Shown one piece after another: positions 17,943 through 26,258 of a DNA stretch of 64,000 bases. A program made the translations under genes and the position numbers. Source of the DNA: Fusobacterium naviforme (GTDB taxonomy: Bacteria; Bacillota; Clostridia; Lachnospirales; Lachnospiraceae); assembly GCA_003014445.1 (NCBI GenBank), contig PYGH01000001.1, positions 62,001 to 126,000 on the forward strand, written 5' to 3'. The notes below the pieces were generated by a model. It was not told where the DNA came from. It searched no databases and was given only the letters and a program-made list of their open reading frames with translations. Each line of letters opens with the position of its first letter. Positions within the stretch are counted from its first letter, which is position 1.

Positions 17943-17956
17943 GAGAGCTGTACTTT

Positions 17957-17990
17957 GGCCGGGTGGGTGCTCGCTCACCCGGCCTTTCTG
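17957..17990 (+). terminator. Intra-operon hairpin between dctP and dctQ
   Basis: GGCCGGGTG pairs with CACCCGGCC and is followed by TTTCTGTT. In binding-protein operons such partial terminators hold membrane-subunit expression below that of the receptor; that role is inferred here. Confidence 0.7.
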
Positions 17991-18028
17991 TTCGACCATG
18001 ATTACACTCACCGACTTTGGAGGCAGAG

Positions 18029-18544
18029 ATGAAGGGCTTTAAAGGTTTTCAGAATTTCACGCAGAAGGCAGTCACCTATCTCATTGTGGTGCTCTTTCTC
18101 CTGATGTTTGGCATCACCAATCTAAATGTTTTGATGCGTTACTTTTTAAATAAGCCGATCAGTTTTTCTGTTGAGATGGGGCGCTACTGCTTCGTATCGA
18201 TTATCTTTCTCGGCGCCATTATTACGACGAGAGAGGACAGGCATATTCAGGTCGACTTTCTTCTTGGGATGATGTCTCCGAAGCTTCGCTTTATCGCGGA
18301 GCAGTCGGGGCGTGTCCTGATGACTCTGTTCTTCGGTCTCCTGAGCTATGAGACCTTCCGCATGACAATTGCAAACGTAGCGGTAAGATCCTCTGCGATG
18401 CAGATCCCGATGGCGGTTCCGTACGGAATCATGTTTGTGGGCAGCGTTGGAATATGCCTGGAATCACTGCTCAATGTTGTTGAGTATCAGCTGGGCATCA
18501 AGACAAAGAAACGCGGCGAAGAGGAAGCGGAGGAACTGTTGTAA
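18029..18544 (+). CDS. dctQ: TRAP transporter small membrane subunit DctQ
   Basis: A 171-residue protein with four predicted transmembrane segments (about residues 14-36, 46-65, 85-105, 127-147) and the family motif NVLMRYFLNKPISFSVEMGR in the first loop. It joins the large permease in sodium- or proton-driven uptake. The ATG at 18029 is used because GGAGG lies at 18019-18023; the TTG at 18017 would overlap that site. Its stop overlaps the dctM start (TAATG). Confidence 0.9.
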   Translation: MKGFKGFQNFTQKAVTYLIVVLFLLMFGITNLNVLMRYFLNKPISFSVEMGRYCFVSIIFLGAIITTREDRHIQVDFLLGMMSPKLRFIAEQSGRVLMTLFFGLLSYETFRMTIANVAVRSSAMQIPMAVPYGIMFVGSVGICLESLLNVVEYQLGIKTKKRGEEEAEELL

Positions 18545-19824
18545 TGGCGATTTTACTGGTGGCTTTTTTTGCACTTTTAATGTTTGGCATTCCGGTAGCG
18601 GCAGTGATGGGAATTTCCTCCACGCTCTATCTTCTGAGCCGCGGAGCTGATCTGCTCACAATACCGCAGCGTATGTTTGCCGGAGCGGACAATTTCACAC
18701 TGATGGCGATTCCGCTCTATATTTTTGCGGGAGAGATCATGAACCGCTGCGGAATCACAAGGCGTATCTTTAATTTTGCATCGGAAATCGTGGGCTTTTT
18801 GCCCGGCGGTCTGGCACTGGTGAATGTCCTCGCATCCACGATGTTTGCCGGCATCTCCGGATCGACCTCTGCAGATGTCGCCTCTTTGGGCGTCATGGAG
18901 ATTGCAGGAATGGAGGAGGCCGGATATTCCAGGTCCTATTCGACGGCGATCACCTGTGCTTCTGCGACGATAGGCTCTATCATTCCGCCCTCCATCCTGA
19001 TGGTGCTTTATTCCTCCATCACAGGAATTTCCTGCGGAAAGCTTTTTGTCGCAGGTATGGTTCCGGGACTCATGGTTTGCCTCTCCCAGATGGCCTTCTG
19101 CTTCTATAAGGCGAAGCGTGATCCGGTGAACTGCGACGGAAACTATCGTCCGAAGTTCAATGGAAAGCGTCTTCTCTTTGCGGCAAAGGATGCAATTCCG
19201 GCGATGATTATGCCCGGTATCATTATCGGAGGAACGCTAAGCGGCGTTTTCACGGCGACAGAGGCCGGTGCGGTTGCAGGACTCTATGGTATTCTGGTCG
19301 GTGTCTTTTATTACAGAGAATTCCGTGTTGTGGATATGTATGAAACTCTGAAATCGACAGCATTCACCGTGGGACAGAGCTCTCTCATCTTTGCGGCGAC
19401 CTCGATCTTCAGCTACTGTGTTGCGATTCTGAAGCTTCCGAACAAGCTGAGCGCCTGGATTACAGGACTCACGACCAATGTTTACCTGATCCTCTTCCTG
19501 ATGATACTTGCAATGATGATCATCGGCTGCTTTATGGACACAACTCCGGCTGCAATCATCATGGTGCCGATCTTTCAGCCGCTGGCGGCGGCACTGGGCT
19601 TTGATTCCATCCATTTCGGCATGGTCATGGTGTTAACCTTTATCTTCGGAGGTATTACCCCCCCTGTCGGCGCGACGCTCTTTATCGCAAGCTCGGTGGG
19701 AGATATTCCGCTCTCAAAGCTGGTTAAGGATATGTGGCCGCTGATTCTGCTCTTCTTCATCGTGATGATGCTGGTCGCTTACTTCCCGCCGCTCAGCACG
19801 ACCCTTCCTGCGCTGGTTGCATAA
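18544..19824 (+). CDS. dctM: TRAP transporter large permease DctM
   Basis: A 426-residue permease with about 12 membrane segments, translationally coupled to dctQ. Family features: FAGISGSTSADVASLG, IGSIIPPSILMVLYSS, and GCFMDTTPAAIIMVPIFQP with GGITPPVGATLF near the C-terminus. It forms the transport channel for the substrate delivered by DctP, with energy from an ion gradient. Confidence 0.93.
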   Translation: MAILLVAFFALLMFGIPVAAVMGISSTLYLLSRGADLLTIPQRMFAGADNFTLMAIPLYIFAGEIMNRCGITRRIFNFASEIVGFLPGGLALVNVLASTMFAGISGSTSADVASLGVMEIAGMEEAGYSRSYSTAITCASATIGSIIPPSILMVLYSSITGISCGKLFVAGMVPGLMVCLSQMAFCFYKAKRDPVNCDGNYRPKFNGKRLLFAAKDAIPAMIMPGIIIGGTLSGVFTATEAGAVAGLYGILVGVFYYREFRVVDMYETLKSTAFTVGQSSLIFAATSIFSYCVAILKLPNKLSAWITGLTTNVYLILFLMILAMMIIGCFMDTTPAAIIMVPIFQPLAAALGFDSIHFGMVMVLTFIFGGITPPVGATLFIASSVGDIPLSKLVKDMWPLILLFFIVMMLVAYFPPLSTTLPALVA

Positions 19825-19887
19825 GCTGGAAAATTCTGTTTAAATAAAGTTGTAACACCAGTTTGATGATGGAAAGGCGGCTTCAGG

Positions 19888-20661
19888 ATGCACAAGGCTT
19901 CTCAGGTAACGGAACAGGTGATGCAATACATTAAGGAGCAGATTGCCGGCGGAGAGTGGCCGCTGGACAGCAGAATCCCCTCGGAGAATGAGCTCTGCAG
20001 GCTGCTCGGTGTGAGCAGAACGAGTGTCCGGGCGGCACTGCAGCGCTTTAATGTACTGGGCATACTTGAGAGTCAGCACGGCAGAGGGACCTTTGTCCGC
20101 TCGGACAAGGTCTATATTCCCGGACCGAAGGAGCTGCGCCTGAATGCGCTGAGTCAGACAGACGAAATGACAAAGGAAACCTTCCGGGAGTGGCGTCAGG
20201 CGAGAAACGTGATCGAGCCGGAGATCGCCTATTATGTGGCGGAGGCTGCGACACCGGAGCTTGTGCGGAAGCTGAAGCGCATCAACCGGGAGCAGGAGCA
20301 GCTCATCGGGCAGCAGGAGCTCTTTATTCAGAAGGATAAGGAGTACCATATGGCGCTGGCTGAATTTCTGGGGAATAAGCTCATTATGCAGTGCCTGGAG
20401 TCGCTTCTCAATATGCGGGAGATGCAGCTCTTTGTAAATGACAAGTTTGGATATATGGGTGGAATTTATTTTCACGCGATGATTACCGACGCGATCAGCC
20501 GGCACAATGCGGATCGCGCCAGAACTCTGATGCTGGAGCACGGCAGAGATGAGGAGCAGTCCAGCCGTATTTTTGACGGAATGGCAGAGAGAGAGACCCT
20601 GGATGCTTCTCTCCCGGCCAATGCCCTGCTCCGTGTCACAGAGAAAGAAAAGAGGCAGTAA
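19888..20661 (+). CDS. GntR-family regulator (FadR/FCD subfamily)
   Basis: A 257-residue protein with an N-terminal winged helix-turn-helix (about residues 10-72, IPSENELCRLLGVSRTSVRA) and a helical FCD domain with likely metal-binding His residues (EYHMALAEF, FHAMITDAI). FCD regulators of sugar-acid genes respond to the acid or its first product. It sits between dctM and the dehydratase gene, two bases before the latter, so it is probably a local repressor that also controls its own operon. Confidence 0.88.
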   Translation: MHKASQVTEQVMQYIKEQIAGGEWPLDSRIPSENELCRLLGVSRTSVRAALQRFNVLGILESQHGRGTFVRSDKVYIPGPKELRLNALSQTDEMTKETFREWRQARNVIEPEIAYYVAEAATPELVRKLKRINREQEQLIGQQELFIQKDKEYHMALAEFLGNKLIMQCLESLLNMREMQLFVNDKFGYMGGIYFHAMITDAISRHNADRARTLMLEHGRDEEQSSRIFDGMAERETLDASLPANALLRVTEKEKRQ

Positions 20662-20663
20662 GT

Positions 20664-22409
20664 ATGGATTTGGTCAGTCAGAAAATGAGAACGTTGGCGC
20701 CGGAGCTGGATCCGCTGCGGATCGGAACCGGCTGGAAGGAGGAGGAGCTTGCCCTCCCCCAGATTATGATAGAGAGCACCTACGGCGACAGTCACCCGGG
20801 AAGCGGCCATCTGATCTCCCTTGTGGAGGAGGCGAAGCGCGGCGTGCAGGAGGCAGGCGGCAAGGGCGCGAAGTACTTCTGTACCGATATCTGCGACGGT
20901 GAGAGTCAGGGTACCGATGGCATCAATTACAGTCTTGCCAGTCGGGAGATGATCGCAAACATGATAGAGATTCATGAAAATGCGACGCCCTTTGACGGCG
21001 GGATCTTTATATCGAGCTGTGACAAGGGCATGCCAGGCAATCTGATCGGAATGGCGCGTGTCAATATCCCCTCCCTCATGGTGACGGGCGGAACCATGAG
21101 TGCCGGACCGGAGCTGCTCACGCTGGAGCAGCTCGGCATGTACAGCGCAAAGTTCGAGCGCGGTGAGATCGATGAGAAGAAGCTGAACTGGGCGAAGTGT
21201 AATGCCTGTCCGAGCTGTGGTGCCTGCAGCTTTATCGGTACTGCGAGCACCATGCAGATCATGGCGGAGGCGCTGGGGCTGAGCCTTCCGGGGAGCGCCC
21301 TGCTTCCGGCAACCAGCCCGGATCTGAAGGAGTATGCCCACCGCGCGGGCGTGCAGGCTGTAGCACTTGCTAAGATGGGACTAAAGCCCAGAGATATCGT
21401 GACCATGAAGAGCTTTGAGAATGCCATTCTGGTGCATGCGGCAATCTCCGGCAGCACCAATGCGCTGCTGCATATCCCGGCGATCGCACACGAGTACGGC
21501 ATAGAGATCAATGGGGAGACCTTTGATCGTCTGCACCGCGGAGCAAGGTATCTGCTGGATGTGCGCCCCTCCGGAAAGTGGCCGGCAGAGTTCTTCTACT
21601 ATGCGGGCGGGGTTCCTGCAATTATGGAAGAGATACGGGATGTGCTGCATCTGGATGTTATGACTGTGACGGGCAAGACATTGGGAGAGAATCTTGATGC
21701 GCTGAAGCGCGAGGGCTTTTACGAGAAGTGTCAGCGCTGGCTGGACAAGGCGAATGAGAAGTACGGACTGAAGCTGGTCAGAGAGGACATCATCCGTCCG
21801 GCAGAGCAGGCGCTCGGAACAGACGGAAGCATTGCGGTTCTCTACGGAAACCTTGCGCCGGAGGGAGCGGTGATCAAGCATACAGCCTGCCCGCAGGAGA
21901 TGTTTACAGCACTTTTGAAGGCGCGCCCCTTCGACAGTGAAGAGGAGTGTCTCGATGCGGTGCTGCATCACCGGGTACAGAAGGGAGATGCAGTCTTTAT
22001 CCGCTATGAGGGACCCAAGGGCAGCGGAATGCCGGAGATGTTCTACACATCCGAGGCGATCAGCTCGGATCCTGAGCTGGGTAGAAGCATTGCCCTCATT
22101 ACGGACGGACGCTTCTCGGGTGCATCGACGGGACCCGTGATCGGGCACTGCAGCCCGGAGGCGGCAGCTGGCGGCCCCATCGCGCTGGTGGAGCAGGACG
22201 ATCTGATCGAGATCAATATCATGGAGCGGCGCCTGAATATTGTGGGCATCGCCGGGGAGCGGCGCAGTGCGGAGGAGATCGCTGCAGTGCTGGAAGAGAG
22301 AAGAAAGAACTGGAAGCCGCGTCCGCTGAAGTATAAGAGCGGTGTGCTGCGGATGTTCAGTGAACACGCGGCCAGTCCCATGGAGGGAGCGTATTTAAAA
22401 TTCGATTAA
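20664..22409 (+). CDS. IlvD/Edd-family dehydratase, probably for a sugar acid
   Basis: A 581-residue iron-sulfur dehydratase. Cluster ligands are visible: Cys119 in SSCDKGMPG and Cys188 within CNACPSCGACSF (Cys179, 182, 185, 188); TDGRFSGASTGPVIGH lies near the C-terminus. The family includes dihydroxy-acid dehydratase, phosphogluconate dehydratase and aldonate dehydratases. Context (TRAP carrier, GntR/FCD regulator, truncated RraA-like aldolase gene, no other branched-chain genes) favours a sugar-acid dehydratase giving a 2-keto-3-deoxy product over IlvD of valine and isoleucine synthesis. The extra cysteines around 179-188 are worth noting. Confidence 0.85.
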   Translation: MDLVSQKMRTLAPELDPLRIGTGWKEEELALPQIMIESTYGDSHPGSGHLISLVEEAKRGVQEAGGKGAKYFCTDICDGESQGTDGINYSLASREMIANMIEIHENATPFDGGIFISSCDKGMPGNLIGMARVNIPSLMVTGGTMSAGPELLTLEQLGMYSAKFERGEIDEKKLNWAKCNACPSCGACSFIGTASTMQIMAEALGLSLPGSALLPATSPDLKEYAHRAGVQAVALAKMGLKPRDIVTMKSFENAILVHAAISGSTNALLHIPAIAHEYGIEINGETFDRLHRGARYLLDVRPSGKWPAEFFYYAGGVPAIMEEIRDVLHLDVMTVTGKTLGENLDALKREGFYEKCQRWLDKANEKYGLKLVREDIIRPAEQALGTDGSIAVLYGNLAPEGAVIKHTACPQEMFTALLKARPFDSEEECLDAVLHHRVQKGDAVFIRYEGPKGSGMPEMFYTSEAISSDPELGRSIALITDGRFSGASTGPVIGHCSPEAAAGGPIALVEQDDLIEINIMERRLNIVGIAGERRSAEEIAAVLEERRKNWKPRPLKYKSGVLRMFSEHAASPMEGAYLKFD

Positions 22410-22435
22410 ATAAAACAGAACAGAGAAGTTTATGG

Positions 22436-22475
22436 ACAGCTGTTATGCGGATCTGCATGGCAGCTGTTATTTGTT
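22436..22475 (+). terminator. Hairpin terminator after the dehydratase
   Basis: A 13-bp stem, with two wobble pairs, between ACAGCTGTTATGC and GCATGGCAGCTGT with a 6-nt loop, followed by TATTTGTT. The T-run is short, so termination may be partial. Confidence 0.55.
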
Positions 22476-22642
22476 CTGTCTGTAATCCTGCACAAAAACA
22501 AAATGAAGATTTGTACAATGTTGCAAAATGTTATAATTATACTTGGAACAAGTTACATAAGGGTGTATGATACCATCAGATAGAAAAAATAAGGTGGCGG
22601 AAGCCGGAGACACAGAAAATTCAGAGAGTCGGAGGTGGCAGT

Positions 22643-22939
22643 ATGGCAGTAGGAAAGAGAATCTATCTGAAGAGAAATTTACCTGATCCGGAGATCATAA
22701 AGCAGTTTAAGGAGATTCCGGCATCCGATACGGCGGATGTCATGGGAAGAAACTGTGCCATGAATCCGAGAATTCACCTGGTGAGCAGTCCCAAGGCACA
22801 GATGATGGTCGGACCGGCGTTTACTGTAAAGTGCCGTGCGGGCGATAACCTTGCGCTTCACGCGGCACTGAATTATTGCAGTGAAGGAGATGTAAGCAGC
22901 GGAGAGCATCAATGGAAGTTTTCTTTTATTGTTATGTAA
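22643..22939 (+). pseudogene. RraA/HMG-aldolase-like gene, 3' truncated
   Basis: The first 84 residues match the start of RraA-family proteins (IPASDTADVMGR, MVGPAFTVKCRAGDNLALHAA). Members near sugar-acid genes are often aldolases acting on 4-hydroxy-4-carboxy-2-oxo acids. After EGDV the family should continue with the VVD strand and about 120 more residues holding the active-site Arg-Asp motif. Here an unrelated 14-residue tail follows and the frame stops. The break is at about 22895, beyond which the DNA is AT-rich and non-coding. A deletion or rearrangement removed the rest, so the last step of this pathway may be missing or encoded elsewhere. Confidence 0.75.
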
Positions 22940-23043
22940 AAAGAATCTCAAGATACTTTGAGAGGATAGGAGAAACTTTTGATCACGTAAGAAAACTTTC
23001 CCCTGTTCACTTTGCTTTAGCCATAGCGGAAATAATATGCTAC

Positions 23044-23078
23044 AATAAGCCCGACGGAAGATGTCCGTCGGGCTTATT
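23044..23078. promoter_or_regulatory. Perfect 15-bp hairpin in front of pgi
   Basis: AATAAGCCCGACGGA and its exact reverse complement flank a 5-nt loop (AGATG), 34 nt before the pgi start. Being symmetric it could end transcription from either side or protect the 5' end of pgi mRNA. A TACAAT at 23041-23046 overlaps its left edge and may be a -10 box. Confidence 0.7.
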
Positions 23079-23112
23079 GGGCAGAATTGTCCGGAAAAAG
23101 GAGTGTGTATCG

Positions 23113-24456
23113 ATGAGCGGTATTACATTTGATTATTCCAAGGCACTTGGGTTTATGAACGAGGGTGAGATTGAGCTGATGAAGGCAGCAGCTGAGACGG
23201 CATACGATCAGCTGGTGAATCACGTCGGTGCGGGAAATGATTTTCACGGCTGGCTGGATCTCCCGGTGAATTACGATAAAGATGAGTTCCAGCGCATCAA
23301 GGCAGCAGCGGAGCGGATTCAGAAAAATTCGGAGGTGCTGGTAGTTGCGGGCATCGGCGGCTCCTATCTGGGTGCGCGCGCCGCGATCGATTTCCTCCGC
23401 CACGGCTTTTATAACAATATTGCCGGAGGGCTCAGAAAGACGCCGGAGATCTACTTTGTCGGCAATAATATGAGCGGTCAGTATATGAATGCGCTGATTG
23501 ATGTGATCGGAGACAGAGACTTTTCTGTAAACGTGATCTCCAAGTCTGGAACCACGACAGAGACTGCAATCAGCTTCCGCGTCTTTAAGAAGCTTTTGGA
23601 GCAGAAGTATGGCAAAGCAGAGGCCGCAAAGAGGATATTTGCGACGACAGACAAGGCGAGAGGTGCGCTGAAGAAGCTTGCGGATCAGGAGGGCTACGAG
23701 TGCTTTGTGATTCCGGACGATATCGGCGGCCGCTTCTCCGTGCTTACGGCAGTGGGCCTTCTTCCGATTGCGGTCAGCGGCGCAGATATTGATGCGCTGA
23801 TGGCAGGCGCAGCGGAGCAGAGAGAGAAGGCACTGAATCTGGAGTATGAGCAGAATGCCTCCATGCTCTATGCGGCGGTCAGAAATATACTTCACCGCAG
23901 AGGGAAGTCTGTTGAGATTCTTGCGAACTATGAGCCGAGTCTCGCGATGATCTCCGAGTGGTGGAAGCAGCTCTATGGCGAGAGTGAGGGCAAGGACGGA
24001 AAGGGACTGCTCCCGCACTCCGTAAATCTCACCACAGACCTGCACTCCATGGGACAGTTCATACAGGATGGCTCCCGCATCATGCTGGAAACGGTGCTGA
24101 ATGTGGAGAAGCCGAAGAACCAGCTTGTGATCGAGGCAGAGGCAGAGGATCTGGACGGTCTCAACTACCTTGCGGGCAGAGATATGGGCTTTGTGTGCAG
24201 AAGCGCCATGGAGGGAACCATACTCGCGCATGTCTCCGGCGGCGTTCCGGTGCTGAAGGTGAATATTCCTGCGCAGGACGAGCGCTCTCTCGGCGCACTG
24301 TTCTATTTCTTTGAATTCGCAGTCGGCATCAGCGGCTATATGCTGGGCGTGAATCCCTTTAATCAGCCGGGCGTTGAGAGCTACAAGTCCAATATGTTTG
24401 CACTGCTTGGAAAGCCGGGCTACGAAGAGGCAAGAAAGCAGCTGCTTGGCGAGTGA
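23113..24456 (+). CDS. pgi: Glucose-6-phosphate isomerase
   Basis: Interconverts glucose 6-phosphate and fructose 6-phosphate in glycolysis. The 447-residue protein has the sugar-phosphate isomerase signatures [47 protein letters not shown] and a C-terminal [12 protein letters not shown]. Length fits bacterial Pgi of Gram-positives. AAGGAG lies 9 nt before the ATG; an upstream in-frame extension to 22912 covers the hairpin and is rejected. It is followed 12 nt later by rpiB, probably in the same transcript. Confidence 0.96.
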   Translation: MSGITFDYSKALGFMNEGEIELMKAAAETAYDQLVNHVGAGNDFHGWLDLPVNYDKDEFQRIKAAAERIQKNSEVLVVAGIGGSYLGARAAIDFLRHGFYNNIAGGLRKTPEIYFVGNNMSGQYMNALIDVIGDRDFSVNVISKSGTTTETAISFRVFKKLLEQKYGKAEAAKRIFATTDKARGALKKLADQEGYECFVIPDDIGGRFSVLTAVGLLPIAVSGADIDALMAGAAEQREKALNLEYEQNASMLYAAVRNILHRRGKSVEILANYEPSLAMISEWWKQLYGESEGKDGKGLLPHSVNLTTDLHSMGQFIQDGSRIMLETVLNVEKPKNQLVIEAEAEDLDGLNYLAGRDMGFVCRSAMEGTILAHVSGGVPVLKVNIPAQDERSLGALFYFFEFAVGISGYMLGVNPFNQPGVESYKSNMFALLGKPGYEEARKQLLGE

Positions 24457-24468
24457 TCGGAGGCGCAG

Positions 24469-24930
24469 ATGAAGATAGCAATCGGAAATGATCATGCAGC
24501 GGTGGAGCTGAAGCAGGAGATCAAAAAGCATCTGGAGGAGCGGGGCGTTGAAGTGGTTAATGTCGGCACGGACACGGCAGAACGCTATAATTACCCGGTT
24601 GCCGGCTACAAGGTAGCGAAGCTCGTCGCAGCCGGAGAGGTGGATGGCGGCGTGCTGATCTGCGGAACCGGCATCGGGATCTCCCTTGCGGCGAATAAGG
24701 TGAAGGGCATCCGCGCCGCGGTGTGCAGCGAGCCCTACAGTGCAAAGATGGCGAAGGAGCACAACAACGCGAATATCATTGCTTTCGGCGCGCGTGTCGT
24801 GGGGATAGATCTCGCGAAGATGATTGTAGATACCTGGCTCGATGCGGAATTCCTCGGCGGTCGTCACGCGGAGAGAGTCGCGCTGATCACGGAGATTGAG
24901 GAGACCGGTGCGCTGAAGGAAGCAGAGTGA
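24469..24930 (+). CDS. rpiB: Ribose-5-phosphate isomerase B (RpiB/LacAB family)
   Basis: A 153-residue enzyme that interconverts ribulose 5-phosphate and ribose 5-phosphate in the non-oxidative pentose phosphate pathway. Features: N-terminal IAIGNDHAAVELK (Asp8-His9), catalytic Cys65 in ICGTGIGIS, and GARVVG with the following helix. RBS TCGGAGG. Located with pgi, it makes a small central-carbon unit. Some relatives act on allose or galactose 6-phosphates, but the pgi context favours RpiB. Confidence 0.92.
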   Translation: MKIAIGNDHAAVELKQEIKKHLEERGVEVVNVGTDTAERYNYPVAGYKVAKLVAAGEVDGGVLICGTGIGISLAANKVKGIRAAVCSEPYSAKMAKEHNNANIIAFGARVVGIDLAKMIVDTWLDAEFLGGRHAERVALITEIEETGALKEAE

Positions 24931-24961
24931 ATCTTCGCGGCAATTCAGAGACAGAGTGCAG

Positions 24962-24990
24962 AGAGACGTTCTTTCAGGGCGTCTCTTTGC
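24962..24990 (+). terminator. Hairpin terminator after rpiB
   Basis: AGAGACG pairs with CGTCTCT across an 11-nt loop and is followed by TTGCTGT. It lies 31 nt after rpiB and 20 nt before the sbcD start. Weak T-run. Confidence 0.5.
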
Positions 24991-25010
24991 TGTATTGACA
25001 GGAGGCAAGC

Positions 25011-26258
25011 TTGAAGCTTTTTCATCTATCGGATCTGCATATCGGAAAGCGTGTTAATGAGTATTCCATGCTGGAGGATCAGCGCCATATTCTGAAGGAG
25101 ATACTGCGCTTTGTGGAGGCAGAGCAGCCGGATGCCGTGCTGCTCTCCGGAGATCTCTATGATAAGCCTGTGCCCTCCGCAGAAGCCGTGCGCTGCATGG
25201 ACTGGTTTCTGTCTGAGCTGCAGGCACTTGGCGGTACCGTGCTCGCGATCAGCGGAAACCATGATTCCGCGGAGCGCATTGCCTTTGGTGCCAGACTGAT
25301 GGCGGAGAGCCGGGTCTTTGTGTCGCCTGTCTACAGTGGCAGGCTGCGTCGGGTGACTCTTACGGATGCCTTCGGAGAGGTGGATTTTTATCTGCTGCCC
25401 TTTTTGAAGCCGGCAGCGGTTCGTCCCTTTTTCCCGGAGGAGAAAATAGAGAGCTACACGGAGGCGCTGCGGCTGGTGGTAGAGCGCGCATTGAGGGAAG
25501 AGAGCTCCGGGCAGCAGAGACGCCGCGTGCTGCTGGCACACCAGTTTGTGACCGGCGCAGCGCGCTCGGAGTCGGAGGAGATATCGGTCGGCGGCATGGA
25601 CAATGTAGACGCAGCGGTATTTTCTGCCTTTGATTATGTGGCGCTGGGGCATATTCACAGCCCGCAGAATATCGGCTCGCCGCGGATACGCTACTGCGGG
25701 ACGCCGCTGAAATATTCTTTTTCCGAGGCGGGACAGGAGAAGAGTATCACAGTGGTGGAGCTCGGTGCTCTGCCCGGAGAAGAGACTGTAGTACGGAGTG
25801 CGGCAGGAAAGACAGCGGGCGTTGTAGGCCCCGGTGAAGCCTCAGATCCACGGGGAAACAGGCGCGCGGAGCTTAAGCTACGCACGCTCCCGTTGAGACC
25901 GCTCCACGATATGCGGGAACTTCGCGGAAGCTATATGGAGCTCACGGCGCGGGATTACTACAGCGGGATAAACCGGGAGGACTATATTCATGTGACTCTG
26001 ACAGATGAAGAGGATATTCCGAATGCGGTGGATAAACTCAGGACGATCTATCACAATCTTATGAAGCTGGATTATGATAACTGCCGCACCCGCAGCAATC
26101 AGGAGATCAGTGCCGATGCGGAGGCAGAGCGGAAGTCGCCGCTCACGCTCTTTGCGGAGTTTTATGAGAAGCAGAACAATGCGAAACTGGATGCGGAGGA
26201 GCGGAAGCTGATGGAGTCACTGATCGCATCGGTCTGGGAAGAGGAGGCAGAGCTGTGA
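25011..26258 (+). CDS. sbcD: Nuclease SbcCD subunit D
   Basis: The Mre11-type phosphoesterase of the SbcCD complex, which opens DNA hairpins and trims double-strand ends. All metal motifs are present in a 415-residue protein: LSDLHIGKR (Asp8, His10), SGDLYDKP, ISGNHDS and GHIHSPQ. A TTG start with GGAGG 6 nt upstream is used. The gene ends inside the start of sbcC (GTGA), so subunits are translated together. Confidence 0.95.
   Translation: MKLFHLSDLHIGKRVNEYSMLEDQRHILKEILRFVEAEQPDAVLLSGDLYDKPVPSAEAVRCMDWFLSELQALGGTVLAISGNHDSAERIAFGARLMAESRVFVSPVYSGRLRRVTLTDAFGEVDFYLLPFLKPAAVRPFFPEEKIESYTEALRLVVERALREESSGQQRRRVLLAHQFVTGAARSESEEISVGGMDNVDAAVFSAFDYVALGHIHSPQNIGSPRIRYCGTPLKYSFSEAGQEKSITVVELGALPGEETVVRSAAGKTAGVVGPGEASDPRGNRRAELKLRTLPLRPLHDMRELRGSYMELTARDYYSGINREDYIHVTLTDEEDIPNAVDKLRTIYHNLMKLDYDNCRTRSNQEISADAEAERKSPLTLFAEFYEKQNNAKLDAEERKLMESLIASVWEEEAEL

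Noticed and set aside
22511-22537. Promoter TTGTAC-N15-TATAAT before the truncated RraA-like gene
   Set aside because: The -10 box is good but the spacing is too short and the -35 box weak; not strong enough to list.
23074-25008. 644-codon minus-strand frame across pgi and rpiB
   Set aside because: It spans two clear genes and their junction on the other strand, has no family features and no ribosome site.
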